From NCBI GenBank assembly GCA_026260175.1, contig JAKCWW010004242.1, forward strand, positions 1-27,506: a stretch of DNA of 27,506 nt, given 5' to 3'. The notes under the pieces are model-generated. The model had not been told where the DNA came from, searched no databases, and saw only the letters and a program-made list of their open reading frames with translations. The position numbers and the translations under genes are program-made. Source of the stretch: Reticulitermes lucifugus. Its lineage: Eukaryota > Arthropoda > Insecta > Blattodea > Rhinotermitidae. Below are positions 1 to 9,314 of this stretch, one piece after another. How positions within the stretch are numbered: the stretch's first letter is position 1; each line of letters opens with the position of its first letter.

Positions 1-85
1 GTGGGCCCCAGGGCCGGTCTGGACGGCTGCGAAAATCTCGCCCCCACCGGGATTCGATCCCCGAACCGTCCAGCCCGGCTATGTA
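1..85 (-). repeat. Fragment of a tRNA-derived-SINE-like GC-rich repeat
   Basis: This short GC-rich block stands out from the AT-rich surroundings. On the minus strand it contains GGGGATCGAATCCCGG, which resembles an RNA polymerase III B box/T-arm, followed by GTGGGGGCGAGATTTTCGC and a GGCCC-rich end. No matching A box or cloverleaf can be seen, so it is not an intact tRNA gene. The element is probably cut by the window edge. Calling it a SINE tail is inference from the B-box-like motif and GC bias. Confidence 0.45.
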
Positions 86-412
86 TACAAGCATCACATA
101 ATCAAAAAAATCAACAAGATAGACGACATCCTGTACGACAAACTAAACAAAAAAAGTAGACTATTCACGGGACACAAAATGTAAACAAACACAAAATAAA
201 AACAATACACAATACACCACAGGACAATCAACAACACAGCAAAGGACAGGATCAGATATGATCACACAACTAATATACATAGCCAACTGTCGAACAAATC
301 TTAATAACTTTTAATATTTTATATTATGACTATCTTCAATTCAAAAGTTCTAATGTAATAATTCATTTTACTAAAACAACAAAGAAGATAAGCTAAGCAC
401 TACGAACAGGAA

Positions 413-528
413 GATAAGTGACACTCAGTGATAGTGACTTACAGTAAGTATAAGTGACACTCAGTGACAGTGACTTACAGTAAGTATAAGTGACACTCAG
501 TGACAGTGACTTACAATAAGTATAAGTT
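413..528. repeat. 36-bp minisatellite, three full copies plus a partial one
   Basis: Three near-identical 36-bp units lie at 413-448, 449-484 and 485-520, with a degenerate partial fourth from 521. Each contains AAGTGACACTCAGTGA and GTGACTTACA. Copies differ by one or two bases. The array ends about 45 bp before the hammerhead-like motif at 573. The minus-strand open frame across it (393-599) is only the translated repeat and not a gene. Confidence 0.93.
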
Positions 529-572
529 GTGAAAGTGAGTTTGATGCACTGAAGATTAGGAAGATTATGAAC

Positions 573-630
573 TCTTGACGACACCCCTGAAGATGGCACT
601 ATAAGTGCCGAAACATATGTAGGGACAAGA
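573..630 (+). ncRNA. Hammerhead-ribozyme-like motif, Penelope type
   Basis: The core reads CTGAAGA (587-593), hairpin GGCAC/GTGCC (595-599 with 605-609, loop 600-604), then GAAA (610-613). A tiny stem III pairs ACA (613-615) with TGT (618-620), and A621 sits at the expected cleavage position. Stem I pairs CCC (584-586) with GGG (622-624) and, beyond an asymmetric 6-versus-1-nt internal loop, TCTTG (573-577) with CAAGA (626-630). This is type I hammerhead topology with the very short stem III known from Penelope-like retroelements. One deviation is an extra U594 between the CUGANGA box and stem II, so cleavage activity is uncertain. Confidence 0.62.
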
Positions 631-631
631 A

Positions 632-1114
632 AACACTAAAATAGTGTAGTGCATTTGTTGGAATAAATAATTAATTAATTACTGAAATGCATGGTACAAA
701 TAATATAAACTTTTGTTTTCAGTTCATGGCTAAGTATTTGAACTGTGCTACAGTGCATTGTTTCGTTTTTGGCAAGTGAAGGACTCAGCAGAGCTGGCAG
801 ACAGGCCTACTGGGTGTGGTGAGGTGGCAAGGAGTGGGTGTTTATGTGCTTGGAACTGCAGTGTGACGAGGTCAACTGTACTTGCGGAGGCGGAGAGGAG
901 ACACTAGACCAAACATGCTGCTGCATTAGTGACTTGCTCCTAGCCTACTGTTTGAAAAGTCCACTGGCCAAAAACCGTGCCTTGCACTGTACATATTCAG
1001 TTGACTTATCAGAAATTCTTAAATAATTTTCCTTTCCTACCTTCAGCACCCATTTATAACAACTAATGTTTGTCCACTGATGTCCATAGCAGCAGTATTT
1101 CTCGCTGGTTTCAG
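632..1114. other. Non-coding interval before the zinc-finger exon, with a Penelope-like flank
   Basis: Positions 640-685 share a GTGCAT..GTTGG..ATTAATTAA pattern with the flank of the second hammerhead-like copy near 2365-2395, so this is probably the rest of the same retroelement terminal sequence. The remainder up to the splice acceptor at 1113-1114 looks intronic. An open frame at 838-1026 has no recognisable domain and no convincing splice sites. Earlier exons of the zinc-finger gene should lie upstream of this window. Confidence 0.5.
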
Positions 1115-1295
1115 AGTCATGAGAAGTACCAGTGTAAGACGTGCAATATGGGGTTTGCTGCCAAGGCTACACTCCAGGAACATAACAGGGCATGTCAGAA
1201 CCAGTCTGGTACAGAGAGTCTGCATGAGTGTCCTGAGTGTGGCAAGATCTTCTGTCGTCAGGGACAGCTCAGACTGCATCTGAAGGCCCACACAG
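1115..1295 (+). CDS. Zinc-finger gene, exon with fingers 1-2
   Basis: The acceptor is GCTGGTTTCAG at 1104-1114, entering in phase 0 at SHEKYQC. The exon carries the C2HC finger CKTC-x12-H-x3-C and the C2H2 finger CPEC-x12-H-x3-H, and stops one base into a Gly codon. The following genomic bases are GCAAGAAA, so the donor appears to be GC (AG|GCAAGA) and not GT. Reading straight on would give about 37 unrelated residues and a stop at 1408, which could be an intron-retention isoform. Confidence 0.88.
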
Positions 1296-4200
1296 GCAAG
1301 AAACTCATAAACAATAAATCTGTAAACGTTCACAGCCAGTTGGACTTACATAACTCCATATTAGGACAGCATGAAAAATGGGGTATTTTGCCAGCAGAAT
1401 TTAATTAGGAAAGCTACCTAATTAGACGGGTTGACATGTGAACTGGATAAGTGGTCTGTGAATCAACATAATAGACTGGTGTGCTTGCTTTTTATTGATT
1501 TAGTTCCTGGTTTTCTGGGTTATGACACTATATAATCCTGAGTCCTAACCCAGAAAGTCACAGTATAAATCTTCACTACCATGAAAACCTCAATTATTGT
1601 AGTTTTTCTTGTTTATTTATTTATCTATTGGTGGTTTGTTTAACAATGTTGTCGGTAGCACAGACGATATAGCATTGGGTGATAGAATGTCCAGTGGATA
1701 ACAGATTGTAAAGGATGTGGAATGAAGTGGTCATAGCCTAATTAGAAGTACAGGGAGTCTGTTGAAAACCAAACCCAGATGCACAGCAATCTTAATGGCC
1801 ACATTTCCTCATACAGTACATTATATAACTTACTGCATGTTAGGGTAGGTGTTGGAAATCGCCTCCTTCAACTCTCAGACATGCTTTACACCTGCTGAAG
1901 GGTTCATTAAATACTGTTTGAAGTTCTTGTATAGAAAGTTACAGGACGAGATAAGGGATAAGTTTGTAGTTGTTTATATTCTGTATGGAGTATGCATACA
2001 AATGTCTGTCTTGATTGTATGTGATCCGAAGAGATCTCATCCTGTTCTTTACTTTACAAGATGAGATCTCTTCGTATCACATAAGATTGAGACAGATGTT
2101 CATATGCATACTCCATACAAAATATAAACAACTACAGACTTATACCTGGAAGGCTCACTTTTAATATCCCAACATTGTAATTTTATGCTTATTACCTTTG
2201 TGTATTTTAGAATTTTAATATTTTAGTCATTCCAGTAAGGGTGATATAGTACCTAGATTAGCATGTTGGGCTTGTACTCCTTTGTTCTAAATAGCTCCCT
2301 GATGATGGCATCCCAGTGTCAAAACATGTAGTTCAGTACTTGTCTTGAATTGTATTTTGTTAAGTGCATATGTTGGTTGATATATTAATTAATGGTTTCC
2401 CAGTGTTTCAGTTCCTTTGAAATGAAACATGCTGGAGAGTTGATGGAGGTCATGTTGCTGTGCTTCTGGGTTCACTTTTCGTTTGAACTTCACGTACTAT
2501 CCCATCACTTTCTTGGAGATACTGAGTAAAACCATGAAAACCCTCAGGCTAGCCAGGGTCTCACCTGAAATTCAGAGTAGGCACCTTTTGACCAAGTCTG
2601 AAGGATCACCTCTTGAGCCAGCTTACTCATTGATACTTCTTCTTAGTTTGACTCTTAACCCTTAGGTGTACTATTCATCTGAAGTTTTCACAGCAGTCAA
2701 ATGCAATAAAATCCTTACAGGCAATCAGCCATGATGGTGTGGAAGAAAACTCTGATATTTCAGTCACTACTGCATTTTCTCATGATCAGGGACCAATCAG
2801 ATCAGTGAGACAAATTGGCCACATTGGCACACATAGCCCTAATGTATCCATATCTTTAGTAACCTACAGGTACCCAAAAATAGAACAGTGGACAGTCTGA
2901 TGACCACCATCACACAGGTGATGCAGGTCAATGTTGCTTCTCCTTTACCATGCCTGCTGTAGTACTGAGCAGTAAAATTAACTGTCACCTGACAAACTTT
3001 ACATAGTAAAATAATATAACGTACTGATAGCTTCAGGGGACAGTAGATACAAATGGCGCAGCAAAGTGTTGGCTTGTAACTTGAAGTGCATGCCAGTAAC
3101 TGGGTTCTGTTTAACAAAGTAAACTGGTGTGTGTGAGCCAGTTTATGTCGCTATGATGACAGACACAATGATTGTTCGGACAATTATGTAGAGTCTTCAC
3201 TGTCAGTTTGTGCTTCTAAATGTGAGTCCTGAGGTAATGTTTTGTTGTCCAGGTGAGGAAGCCTACACATGCTCAGTCTGCAAAAATAGCCTCCAGACTG
3301 CTGAAGAATATAATGACCACATCCAATCAGCTTGCAGTCGGACACCAGAGGATGACCAGAAGAAACTTCATGATTGTCAGCAATGTGACAAACGCTTCAG
3401 TCATGGGTACCTTCTGGAGGAACACATGAACCAAATACACAATACTGTGCGCTCTTACAAGTGCACTTTCTGTGATCACTCCTCCAACAGTAGGTCCAAC
3501 ATGACACGACATCTTGCCTTGCACACTGAGAAGCGTCGCTTCACGTGTGACCAGTGTGGGGCAGCATTCCATGCACTCACAACTCTCAAAGACCACTGCA
3601 ACTCCATCCACTCACAACAACGACACTTTAGTTGTACCATGTGCAGCAAGACTTTTAAGTTGCAAAGTGATCTGAAGAGACATATTCAAAGTCACTCTGA
3701 TATGCGTCTGTTCAAATGTCACTACTGTGATCAGGCATACAAACGTGCATCACACCTCAGGCGGCATGAAGAATCTGCACATGGAACCATCTTCAAACCC
3801 AGGAGACTACAGAGACTTGGTCATGATGAAACAGGTGCATTGGTTCCTATTGTAAAGGAATCTAAATCCTCATCGGCTGGTGGAGTGAAAGAAGAGCCCT
3901 CTGTGGTGCCACCAGGTCAGAAGTGGACCTCTCCTGCTACATCTCAGGAATCTGTGTATACAAACCCAGTTTTGTCTCTTGTTGATACAAATTTGGGTGA
4001 AGTAATAACATTACAGGAGGTATGCACTGTGTCTGATGCCCAGATTCTGACAACAACCAGTGACTTGACTTCAGAAGTACTAAATTTGCCCCGTGATGAC
4101 ACATTGACTGCCATTGTTGCATGTGCGGATGGCACTACATTAGATTCCTTCCAATCTGGAGAACTGATAAACACAATTCAGGTGACTTATGACTTAAGCT

Positions 4201-5621
4201 TTCCATCACAGACCTTAACAACTGGGTTGTCTAGTTCTGAACCACAGTTAGTGTTTGCAACACCAATCACTATGTCTCTTGATCAGAACCAGACAGTACT
4301 AACAGTGTCAGAAATATATCCAGGTGACAACATAAATGGAAAAGTTCAGTTATTGGATGCACATGCTACTTCAGAACTTCCTGACACAATCTTTATTGAA
4401 AAAGGAAAACTTGAAGATATGGCAGAACCAATGTTATTAGATGGCACAGAGCCAGTGCCACACATGACAATAGAAAATTTCTCTATGCAAGATGATAGGG
4501 TGTTGCAGACAACTGCTAGCTCAGCCCTCACACTGTCAGAATTGCCAAATTCAGTTGAAACAATATTGCAGCTACACCCTGAGCAACCTGCTGTATCAAC
4601 AGACTGTCCAACTGTGCCTGACCATTCTGCGTCTGGTTCTCTGCTAAGAGAACGCCTCATGTCTGGTCCAAAGCTGAAATCTCCGACTTTACCATCCGTT
4701 CCCCTTGTCCTGTCCCAATGTAGTGACGATTTGGACGCCACCATCATGTCTTCCATTCCTATTTCATCGAGCATATCTGGCTGTACTACACAACCTGACT
4801 CTAATATGTCATCACTTTTCATTTCATCTCCAGATCCCAGCACATCTATTGATGGTCCTCATCTGGACTCTTTGTTATCAACCCCACATGGTGTGAAACC
4901 ATCATATGCAAGCATATCTATTGAGAATATTGATGCTGATTCTGTAAGCACATCTTTCTCTGTTCCAAGTTCCATTCAGCTTCCATGCAGTGACATTTCC
5001 TCAGATGCTATGTATACACAGTCTTCAGTTCCTCAGCTTTCTACCACAGCTACTGTATTGTCACCTCCAAAGGGTGTGCCTCTAAATTCCATCCCTTCCA
5101 TTTCGGTGTGTGTTACAGCTCCCACTATCTCTTCTGCAAACACAGACCTTGATTCTTCAATTTCTGCCCTCACTGTTCCAGATGCAACTGAAACTACAAG
5201 ATCTGACATTCCTGCCAAGAGTAATGATCTTGTTCATCCCCTGTGCCCAAGTATACGTGAGAAGAAAAGTGATTCAGAATCTATTTCTGCCCTTAGTGTT
5301 CCGAACTGTACCCATTCATCACATATTGACATTGACTACATGCATATGAACACAATAGCTTCAGCACCCTCTCTTCATGCTGTAAATATTTCTGGAGCAG
5401 ATACCCATCCCATTGAAGCTCATGATGCTAACACTTCTATTGAAGATACTCACACAGACTTTGTGTTGGCATCCTTGCCTATCACCTCTGAAGATCTTCA
5501 TCCCAGCCCATCACTCTCCAATCCAGTTCAGTTCTCCTGTTCAGACAAGTCAACGAATGCCAGTCCAAACCTGATGCCAGATTTCCTGCCTCAGAACTTC
5601 CCATTTCTGAATGTTGAATAA
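1115..5621 (+). CDS. C2H2 zinc-finger transcription factor, 3' part of gene (two coding exons)
   Basis: Joining 1115-1295 to 3253-5621 gives an open frame of 849 residues to a TAA stop; the N-terminus is outside the window. Eight zinc fingers occupy residues 7-237. Finger 1 (CKTC..HNRAC) and finger 3 (CSVC..HIQSAC) are C2HC variants and the other six are classical C2H2. The splice restores the linker HTGEEAY between fingers 2 and 3, matching the canonical TGEKPY linker. Residues 238-849 are a long Ser/Thr/Pro- and Asp-rich tail, poor in Lys/Arg, with recurring ISALTVP/ISALSVP-type motifs and a sumoylation consensus VKEE near residue 273. By family this should be a nuclear DNA-binding protein; the tail may be a transactivation or regulatory region (inference). 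I do not recognise the specific orthologue, and 'zinc finger protein' is as far as the sequence goes. Confidence 0.92.
1512..1556. repeat. Short palindrome, possible remnant of the CTTCTGGG palindromic family
   Basis: A perfect 11-bp inverted repeat, TTTCTGGGTTA (1512-1522) and TAACCCAGAAA (1546-1556), surrounds a 23-bp spacer. TTCTGGGTTATGACAC matches the terminal motif of the palindromic repeats at 7944, 9843 and 25800. It is probably an internally deleted copy. Confidence 0.6.
1958..2143. repeat. Long inverted repeat with 84-bp arms and 18-bp loop
   Basis: The left arm (1958-2041) and right arm (2060-2143) are equal in length and, by eye, differ at about 11 of 84 positions with no gaps. 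Both contain TATGGAGTATGCATA (or its complement) and the palindrome GAGATCTC. It lies inside the zinc-finger intron and so should be transcribed, giving a stable hairpin RNA. Origins could be a palindromic MITE or a local inverted duplication; I see no target-site duplication or transposase. Confidence 0.93.
2299..2390 (+). ncRNA. Decayed hammerhead-like motif with Penelope-like flank
   Basis: CTGATGA (2299-2305), an extra T, a four-pair stem GGCA/TGTC (one G-U), then AAAAC in place of GAAAC, followed by ATGTAG. Loss of the conserved G after stem II should abolish catalysis. The downstream flank (GTGCATATGTTGG..ATTAATTAA) parallels that of the copy at 573-690, which indicates the same element family. 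Confidence 0.5.
3253..5621 (+). CDS. Zinc-finger gene, terminal coding exon (fingers 3-8 and Ser-rich tail)
   Basis: The acceptor TTGTTGTCCAG (to 3252) is followed by GTGAGGAAGCC, giving GEEAYTC with the Gly split across the intron. Six fingers follow to about position 3782; conserved linkers and hydrophobic positions (F/Y, L) are in place. The rest of this unusually long exon encodes the low-complexity Ser/Thr-rich tail to TAA at 5619-5621. An ATG at 3210 lies in frame just upstream of the acceptor and could be mistaken for a start, but it is intronic. Confidence 0.93.
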
Positions 5622-5921
5622 ATTTGTCAGTACTGCAGAAGACCTTGTGATGAGATAGTATTTTATTATTTTTGTTTTTTGTTCATAACTCCTGGTAACA
5701 TTGTAATTTTAAAAGGTTTTTTATCATATTGCATTTTTTATTTTAGAACTTAAAATATATTTGTACCTGTAGTTTGAAAGGCTGACTTGAAAATGAATGA
5801 ATGTGTCACATGTGGTTGTACAAAGTTTATTGAACAGTTTCTGAATATGGTAAGCAGCTGTAGATATATTAAATGTGGGTGAAAGTCTAAGAGTTATCAG
5901 AACATATAGTAAAATGAACTA
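5622..5921 (+). other. Probable 3' UTR of the zinc-finger gene
   Basis: AT-rich sequence follows the stop. AATAAA overlaps the stop codon region and is too early to serve; a variant ATTAAA lies at 5868-5873. No strong canonical signal is visible before the Tigger insertion at 5922, so the true cleavage site is not settled and the transcript could run into the transposon. Confidence 0.45.
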
Positions 5922-7928
5922 CAGTAGAATCCTGATTATCTGACCTAAGTGGAAGCACAGGACAAGTAGATAATCAGATGTGTTAGATAATAAGGAAGAC
6001 TAATGAAAGTAGACAGTAAATAACAACTCAGTGTATAACTCCATTTATTATTAAAGTGTGGAGAAAATACTATAAGACATCAAATAAAAACATGTCACAA
6101 ACAAAAGTACTATTTAAAATTACATGAATCTGTAAATGAAAGTTTATTTTTTTAAGAAATAAGTAATGGATATTTCTGAGCATCCTGCCATTCTTTTCTT
6201 TGGGTGACAAGGTCCTGCTAGTGCATCTGTAGCAGTTGCCTCCCTTTGTTGTTCAACGTAAGCAAGTGCAGCATGAGTAACATTCAGTCCCCCACTATGA
6301 CTCATTCTGTCAAGTTTTTCTGCTCCATTCTCATCTTCTAAATGGTCATCATTAGCATAGCCAGAAGATCTACTATCTTGTCAGTCAGCTGCTGTTCTTT
6401 GTCTTGATTCATCAATTCATTATTCGTACGTTCACAGCCTGATATATGTTTTAATATAGGAACATGATTTTCAACTTTTTCTTCTACAGCTTCCTCTGTT
6501 GTATCTGCAGTACATTTTTCTTCTTGTCCAAATAACTTCCTCCATGACCACCCCAGTGTTTCTTGGTTAGTTTCCTCCCAAACTTTGACTGACCAATAAA
6601 CCATATCTTTTACCTTAATTTTTTCAAGTTTTCTAACATTTCCACTCCTTCATCACTAACTTCTGTAAGTGAGCGACTGAAGAAGTCTATTCTGCTATTT
6701 TTCTTCAGTGTTACACTGAACCCTTGGTCCATACACAGTGAGGTGCAGTTCGTGGTAGAAAAATCACTTTTACTTCTGCATGGTTTAGTTCCTTTTCATT
6801 GGGAAGAGAAGGTTCATTATCAGTGACAAGAACTGTTTTCTTCCCGGGTTTTTTAATTGCAAAAAACATTCTACTGAATGTACAAATTTGGTAAAAACCA
6901 ACTTCAAAAACGTCCTGCGTCCATTCATGCGCTTATACCAAACAAGAAGTGCTGCTGGAATTATATTTTTGAAGATGAGGTTTTTTTTTGGATTGCACAC
7001 TAAAGCAATTTTTAATTTATGGTTAGCTGAGGTGTTACAGCAGGCAAGGATCATCACACATTTTTCTTCTTTTATAGCTGGGAAGTCATTTTTCTTCATG
7101 GGAAACCAGAGTTTTTGATGAAGCACTTGAAAATATAAGGCAGTTTGATCACAACTGTACAGCAAGTCATGTCATAAGCCTTCATTCTTTATAAGAAACT
7201 GAAGTTCTCTAAATTCCAAAAAATGATTTCTGAATCTGCCAGTACGTTTTTCTACACATGTTCTGCTGCCCCACTATGTAATGTTGTTCCTAGCAATGTA
7301 ACCATCATGTATTAGCTGTGAAGTTTGATTCTCCTTCATTAAACTGCCTGTGAAGAATTGGCACTTCCTTTTCTTGAAGATGTCCAGTTATTGGTGCATC
7401 TTTCTCTCTCTGTTGTGTGAGTCACAACAATAAAGCTTCACTCACCTCTCCATATTTGCTTTTTTTTTTTTTTTTTTTAGACCTTCATTTGAAGCTGTGG
7501 CAGAACACAGCTTCATTTACCTATTTCAGTCACCAGCAGCAACATGACCAACCACAATATTATTCTGCCACTTTTCGTATAGTTTTGTCTATATATAATC
7601 TTTGTAAGGCTTCAAACTTTTGTTCCAAGGAAACAACCACTTTTTTCACCTTTCATTTGACATGTTAATGAAAAAAATGTCTACTTTTTGAGAATCTTGT
7701 AGCTTTCAGCAACAAACTAAAGCACAACTGCACTCATGTAATGAGAGCCAGTAATGAAAGCACATTAAAGCAACTGACATTGAGTACATACATAAAATAT
7801 AGGCAATAAACAGTTTAAACACACAGAGATTTAAACTGCAGGCTCATGAACATGGTGGGTAGCGTAATTTATTCAGTATATGCCAAGTTGACTAGTTATA
7901 CAATAATACAGTAATCGAGACTCTACTG
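5922..7928 (-). mobile_element. Tigger/pogo DNA transposon, full length but decayed
   Basis: The ends are CAGTAGAATCCTGATTATCT (from 5922) and, on the minus strand, CAGTAGAGTCTCGATTACTG (from 7928), flanked on both sides by TA (5920-5921, 7929-7930), as expected for Tc1/mariner-pogo insertion. The 2,007-bp body encodes a jerky/Tigger-type transposase on the minus strand. Parts of both the CENP-B-like DNA-binding domain and the DDE domain can be recognised. Stops, frameshifts and a poly-T run (about 7450-7468) break it. It sits just past the zinc-finger stop codon. Confidence 0.88.
6338..7430 (-). pseudogene. Broken Tigger/jerky-like transposase
   Basis: Reading the minus strand, a CENP-B-type helix-turn-helix segment appears first (WFTQQREKDAPITG, then RQFNEGESNFTA), then the DDE region with YSCDQTALYFQVL and ACCNTSANHKLK, then VTDNEPSLPNEKEL and a remnant of the MDQG motif. 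The acidic C-terminal part is at 6338-6604. The order matches known jerky/Tigger proteins, but the frame changes several times and there are stop codons, so no functional transposase is encoded. Confidence 0.85.
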
Positions 7929-7943
7929 TACTTTCATATTGCA

Positions 7944-8223
7944 GTCTTCTGGGTTACGACACACTGTAGTCTGGCAGGTGACCACGTACACTGTGTCGTC
8001 ATCTTGAGGGACCATGTGGTTTGGTAGAAGGGTGTCACTGTTTTAGAGGAACATATGCTTCCATGATCAGGGCAGAAGTACATTGAAGGGCGGAAGTTCT
8101 TCCTGAACACTAGTAGCAGTACTCACTTTTCACAGTACTTCTAAGCTGAAGATGGAGGCAATCTGTTCTTCCAAAATTTTAGCAACCACATACCCGATTA
8201 CATGTTGTTATACTTCAGGAGAC
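7944..8223. repeat. Palindromic CTTCTGGG-family element, copy 1 (280 bp)
   Basis: Starts GTCTTCTGGGTTACGACAC and ends with the complement of GTCTCCTGAAGTATAACAAC. It contains GCTGAAGATGGAGGCA near 8144, the hammerhead-like centre shared by the family. It begins 14 bp after the Tigger TA duplication. No coding potential is seen. Confidence 0.65.
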
Positions 8224-8288
8224 CAGCACAAATCTTCACCACTGTGGAAACCTCAAATCGAATATAAAATTGACTAGTTTTATTAAAT

Positions 8289-8530
8289 CAGGGGTCCACA
8301 GATTTCCAAAACTGAGGATTCATCTCCAAATTCTAGGTGACGCGAAGCAGTTCCGTACTAAGGACCCACAATTCTGGAGTGACCTGTGAACCTTATTGTT
8401 ATCTGGTGCTTTGTGCTTGGTGCACAAGAACTGATAGATATTTTTGTGTGTAAGAAAAAATGCAATAATTATGCTGAAAATATTAGGCACCACCATACAA
8501 AATTTAAGTGCCTGAGATTTGTGCACCCTG
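8289..8530 (-). mobile_element. hAT-like MITE with CAGGGGTnCACA termini, copy 1
   Basis: Ends are CAGGGGTCCACAGATTTCC (8289) and, on the minus strand, CAGGGTGCACAAATC (from 8530). The 242-bp body is homologous in reverse to 24793-25046, sharing segments such as GCATAATTATTGC and the stretch around GACCCACAATTCTGGAGTGA. No transposase is present. The CAGGG-type terminus is typical of hAT elements; the flanking 8-mers are not clearly duplicated here. Confidence 0.72.
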
Positions 8531-8996
8531 AAATTAAATAATATTTTCATATTTGGAGGAAGAACTAGCATTATATTTTTTTAAATGTTGTTATATACAG
8601 ACAGAAGTTGCTGTCCATTACGTAGGAATGTAACAAAACTCAACAGACCTGCAAGTTACACACACATATGGAAAATTTTAATTTTAATGGAGCAGTATTT
8701 GTTAAATATTTACACGTTCATTGGGCTAAATATTTTATGTTCCTCACATTTCTGTCCCAAAATTGTCATACCAGCGGAATTACTTGTTTTTCCAGACTGC
8801 TAATTGAAAGAACATGATGCAGTTTATTTGTACTGTAGGGCAAGAAGACAGTTCACAAATCTCATCTTCCTAATTCATGCTCATCCATGTCATATTTTAT
8901 GGTTAGTTATAACATTTAACCTTTATCATCAATCAGTAGCAGTATAAATCTTCTGCTGCTATTGTTGCTGGAGGCTTAATTTTAATTCTGTAGGGA
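8531..8996. other. AT-rich interval, nothing recognisable
   Basis: No gene, splice-supported exon or repeat family is seen. An open frame at 8585-8803 (+) has no recognisable domain and is likely chance. Confidence 0.5.
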
Positions 8997-9314
8997 AAAG
9001 GTATTAGTACTGACAAAATAACATCACGTCAGCTGGACCATCACAGTAGTGTGGCACACTGCTGATAAAGGTACTAGTACTGACAAAAGATGACACCATG
9101 TCAGCTGGACCACGCACATTTTCTATCAAAATAGTGTGGCACACGGCTGATAAAGGTCCTGGTATTGGCAAAATATGACATTGTCAGCTGAATCAAAGAT
9201 GTGCCATAACAGTATGACACACAGCTGATAAAGGTATTGGTACTGATAAAAGAAGACACTATCTCAACTGGACCACACACATTTGCCATCACAGCAGTGT
9301 AGCACACTGCTGAT
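8997..9314. repeat. Tandem repeat, four copies of an approximately 85-bp unit
   Basis: Copies are at 8997-9066 (70 bp, internally deleted), 9067-9151, 9152-9229 (78 bp) and 9230-9314. Each starts AAAGGT, carries GTACTGA..AAAA, GTCAGCTGGACCA or a variant, and ends CACACTGCTGAT or close to it. Divergence between copies is substantial, so the array is old. Minus-strand open frames over it (9101-9563) contain translated repeat. Confidence 0.9.

Larger units (their letters stand above)
1296..3252 (+). other. Intron of the zinc-finger gene, apparent GC-AG type
   Basis: This 1,957-bp intron begins GCAAGA and ends TTGTTGTCCAG. No GT donor nearby preserves both the frame and the finger linker. It contains a short palindrome (1512-1556), an 84-bp-arm inverted repeat (1958-2143) and a decayed hammerhead-like motif (2299-2325). 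From about 2400 to 3200 I see no further structured element; open frames there (2483-2665, 2839-3117 minus) have no recognisable domain. Confidence 0.8.

Noticed and set aside
1-85. Possible tRNA gene from a B-box-like motif
   Set aside because: No cloverleaf, acceptor stem or A box at the right distance; better explained as a SINE-type fragment.
413-520. CRISPR-like regular repeats
   Set aside because: Units are directly adjacent without unique spacers, in a eukaryotic context; it is a minisatellite.
393-599. Minus-strand open frame with repeated YTYCKSLSLSVT peptide
   Set aside because: It is the 36-bp minisatellite read through; 36 is divisible by three, so the frame stays open by arithmetic.
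838-1026. Open frame as an upstream zinc-finger exon
   Set aside because: No zinc-finger or other domain, no convincing donor in phase 0 for the exon at 1115, and a composition like the surrounding non-coding DNA.
3210-3252. ATG at 3210 as the zinc-finger start codon
   Set aside because: A strong acceptor lies at 3251-3252 and the join to 1295 restores a canonical finger linker, so the ATG is intronic.
4346-4843. 165-codon minus-strand open frame
   Set aside because: It is a shadow of the Ser-rich zinc-finger exon; no family resemblance.
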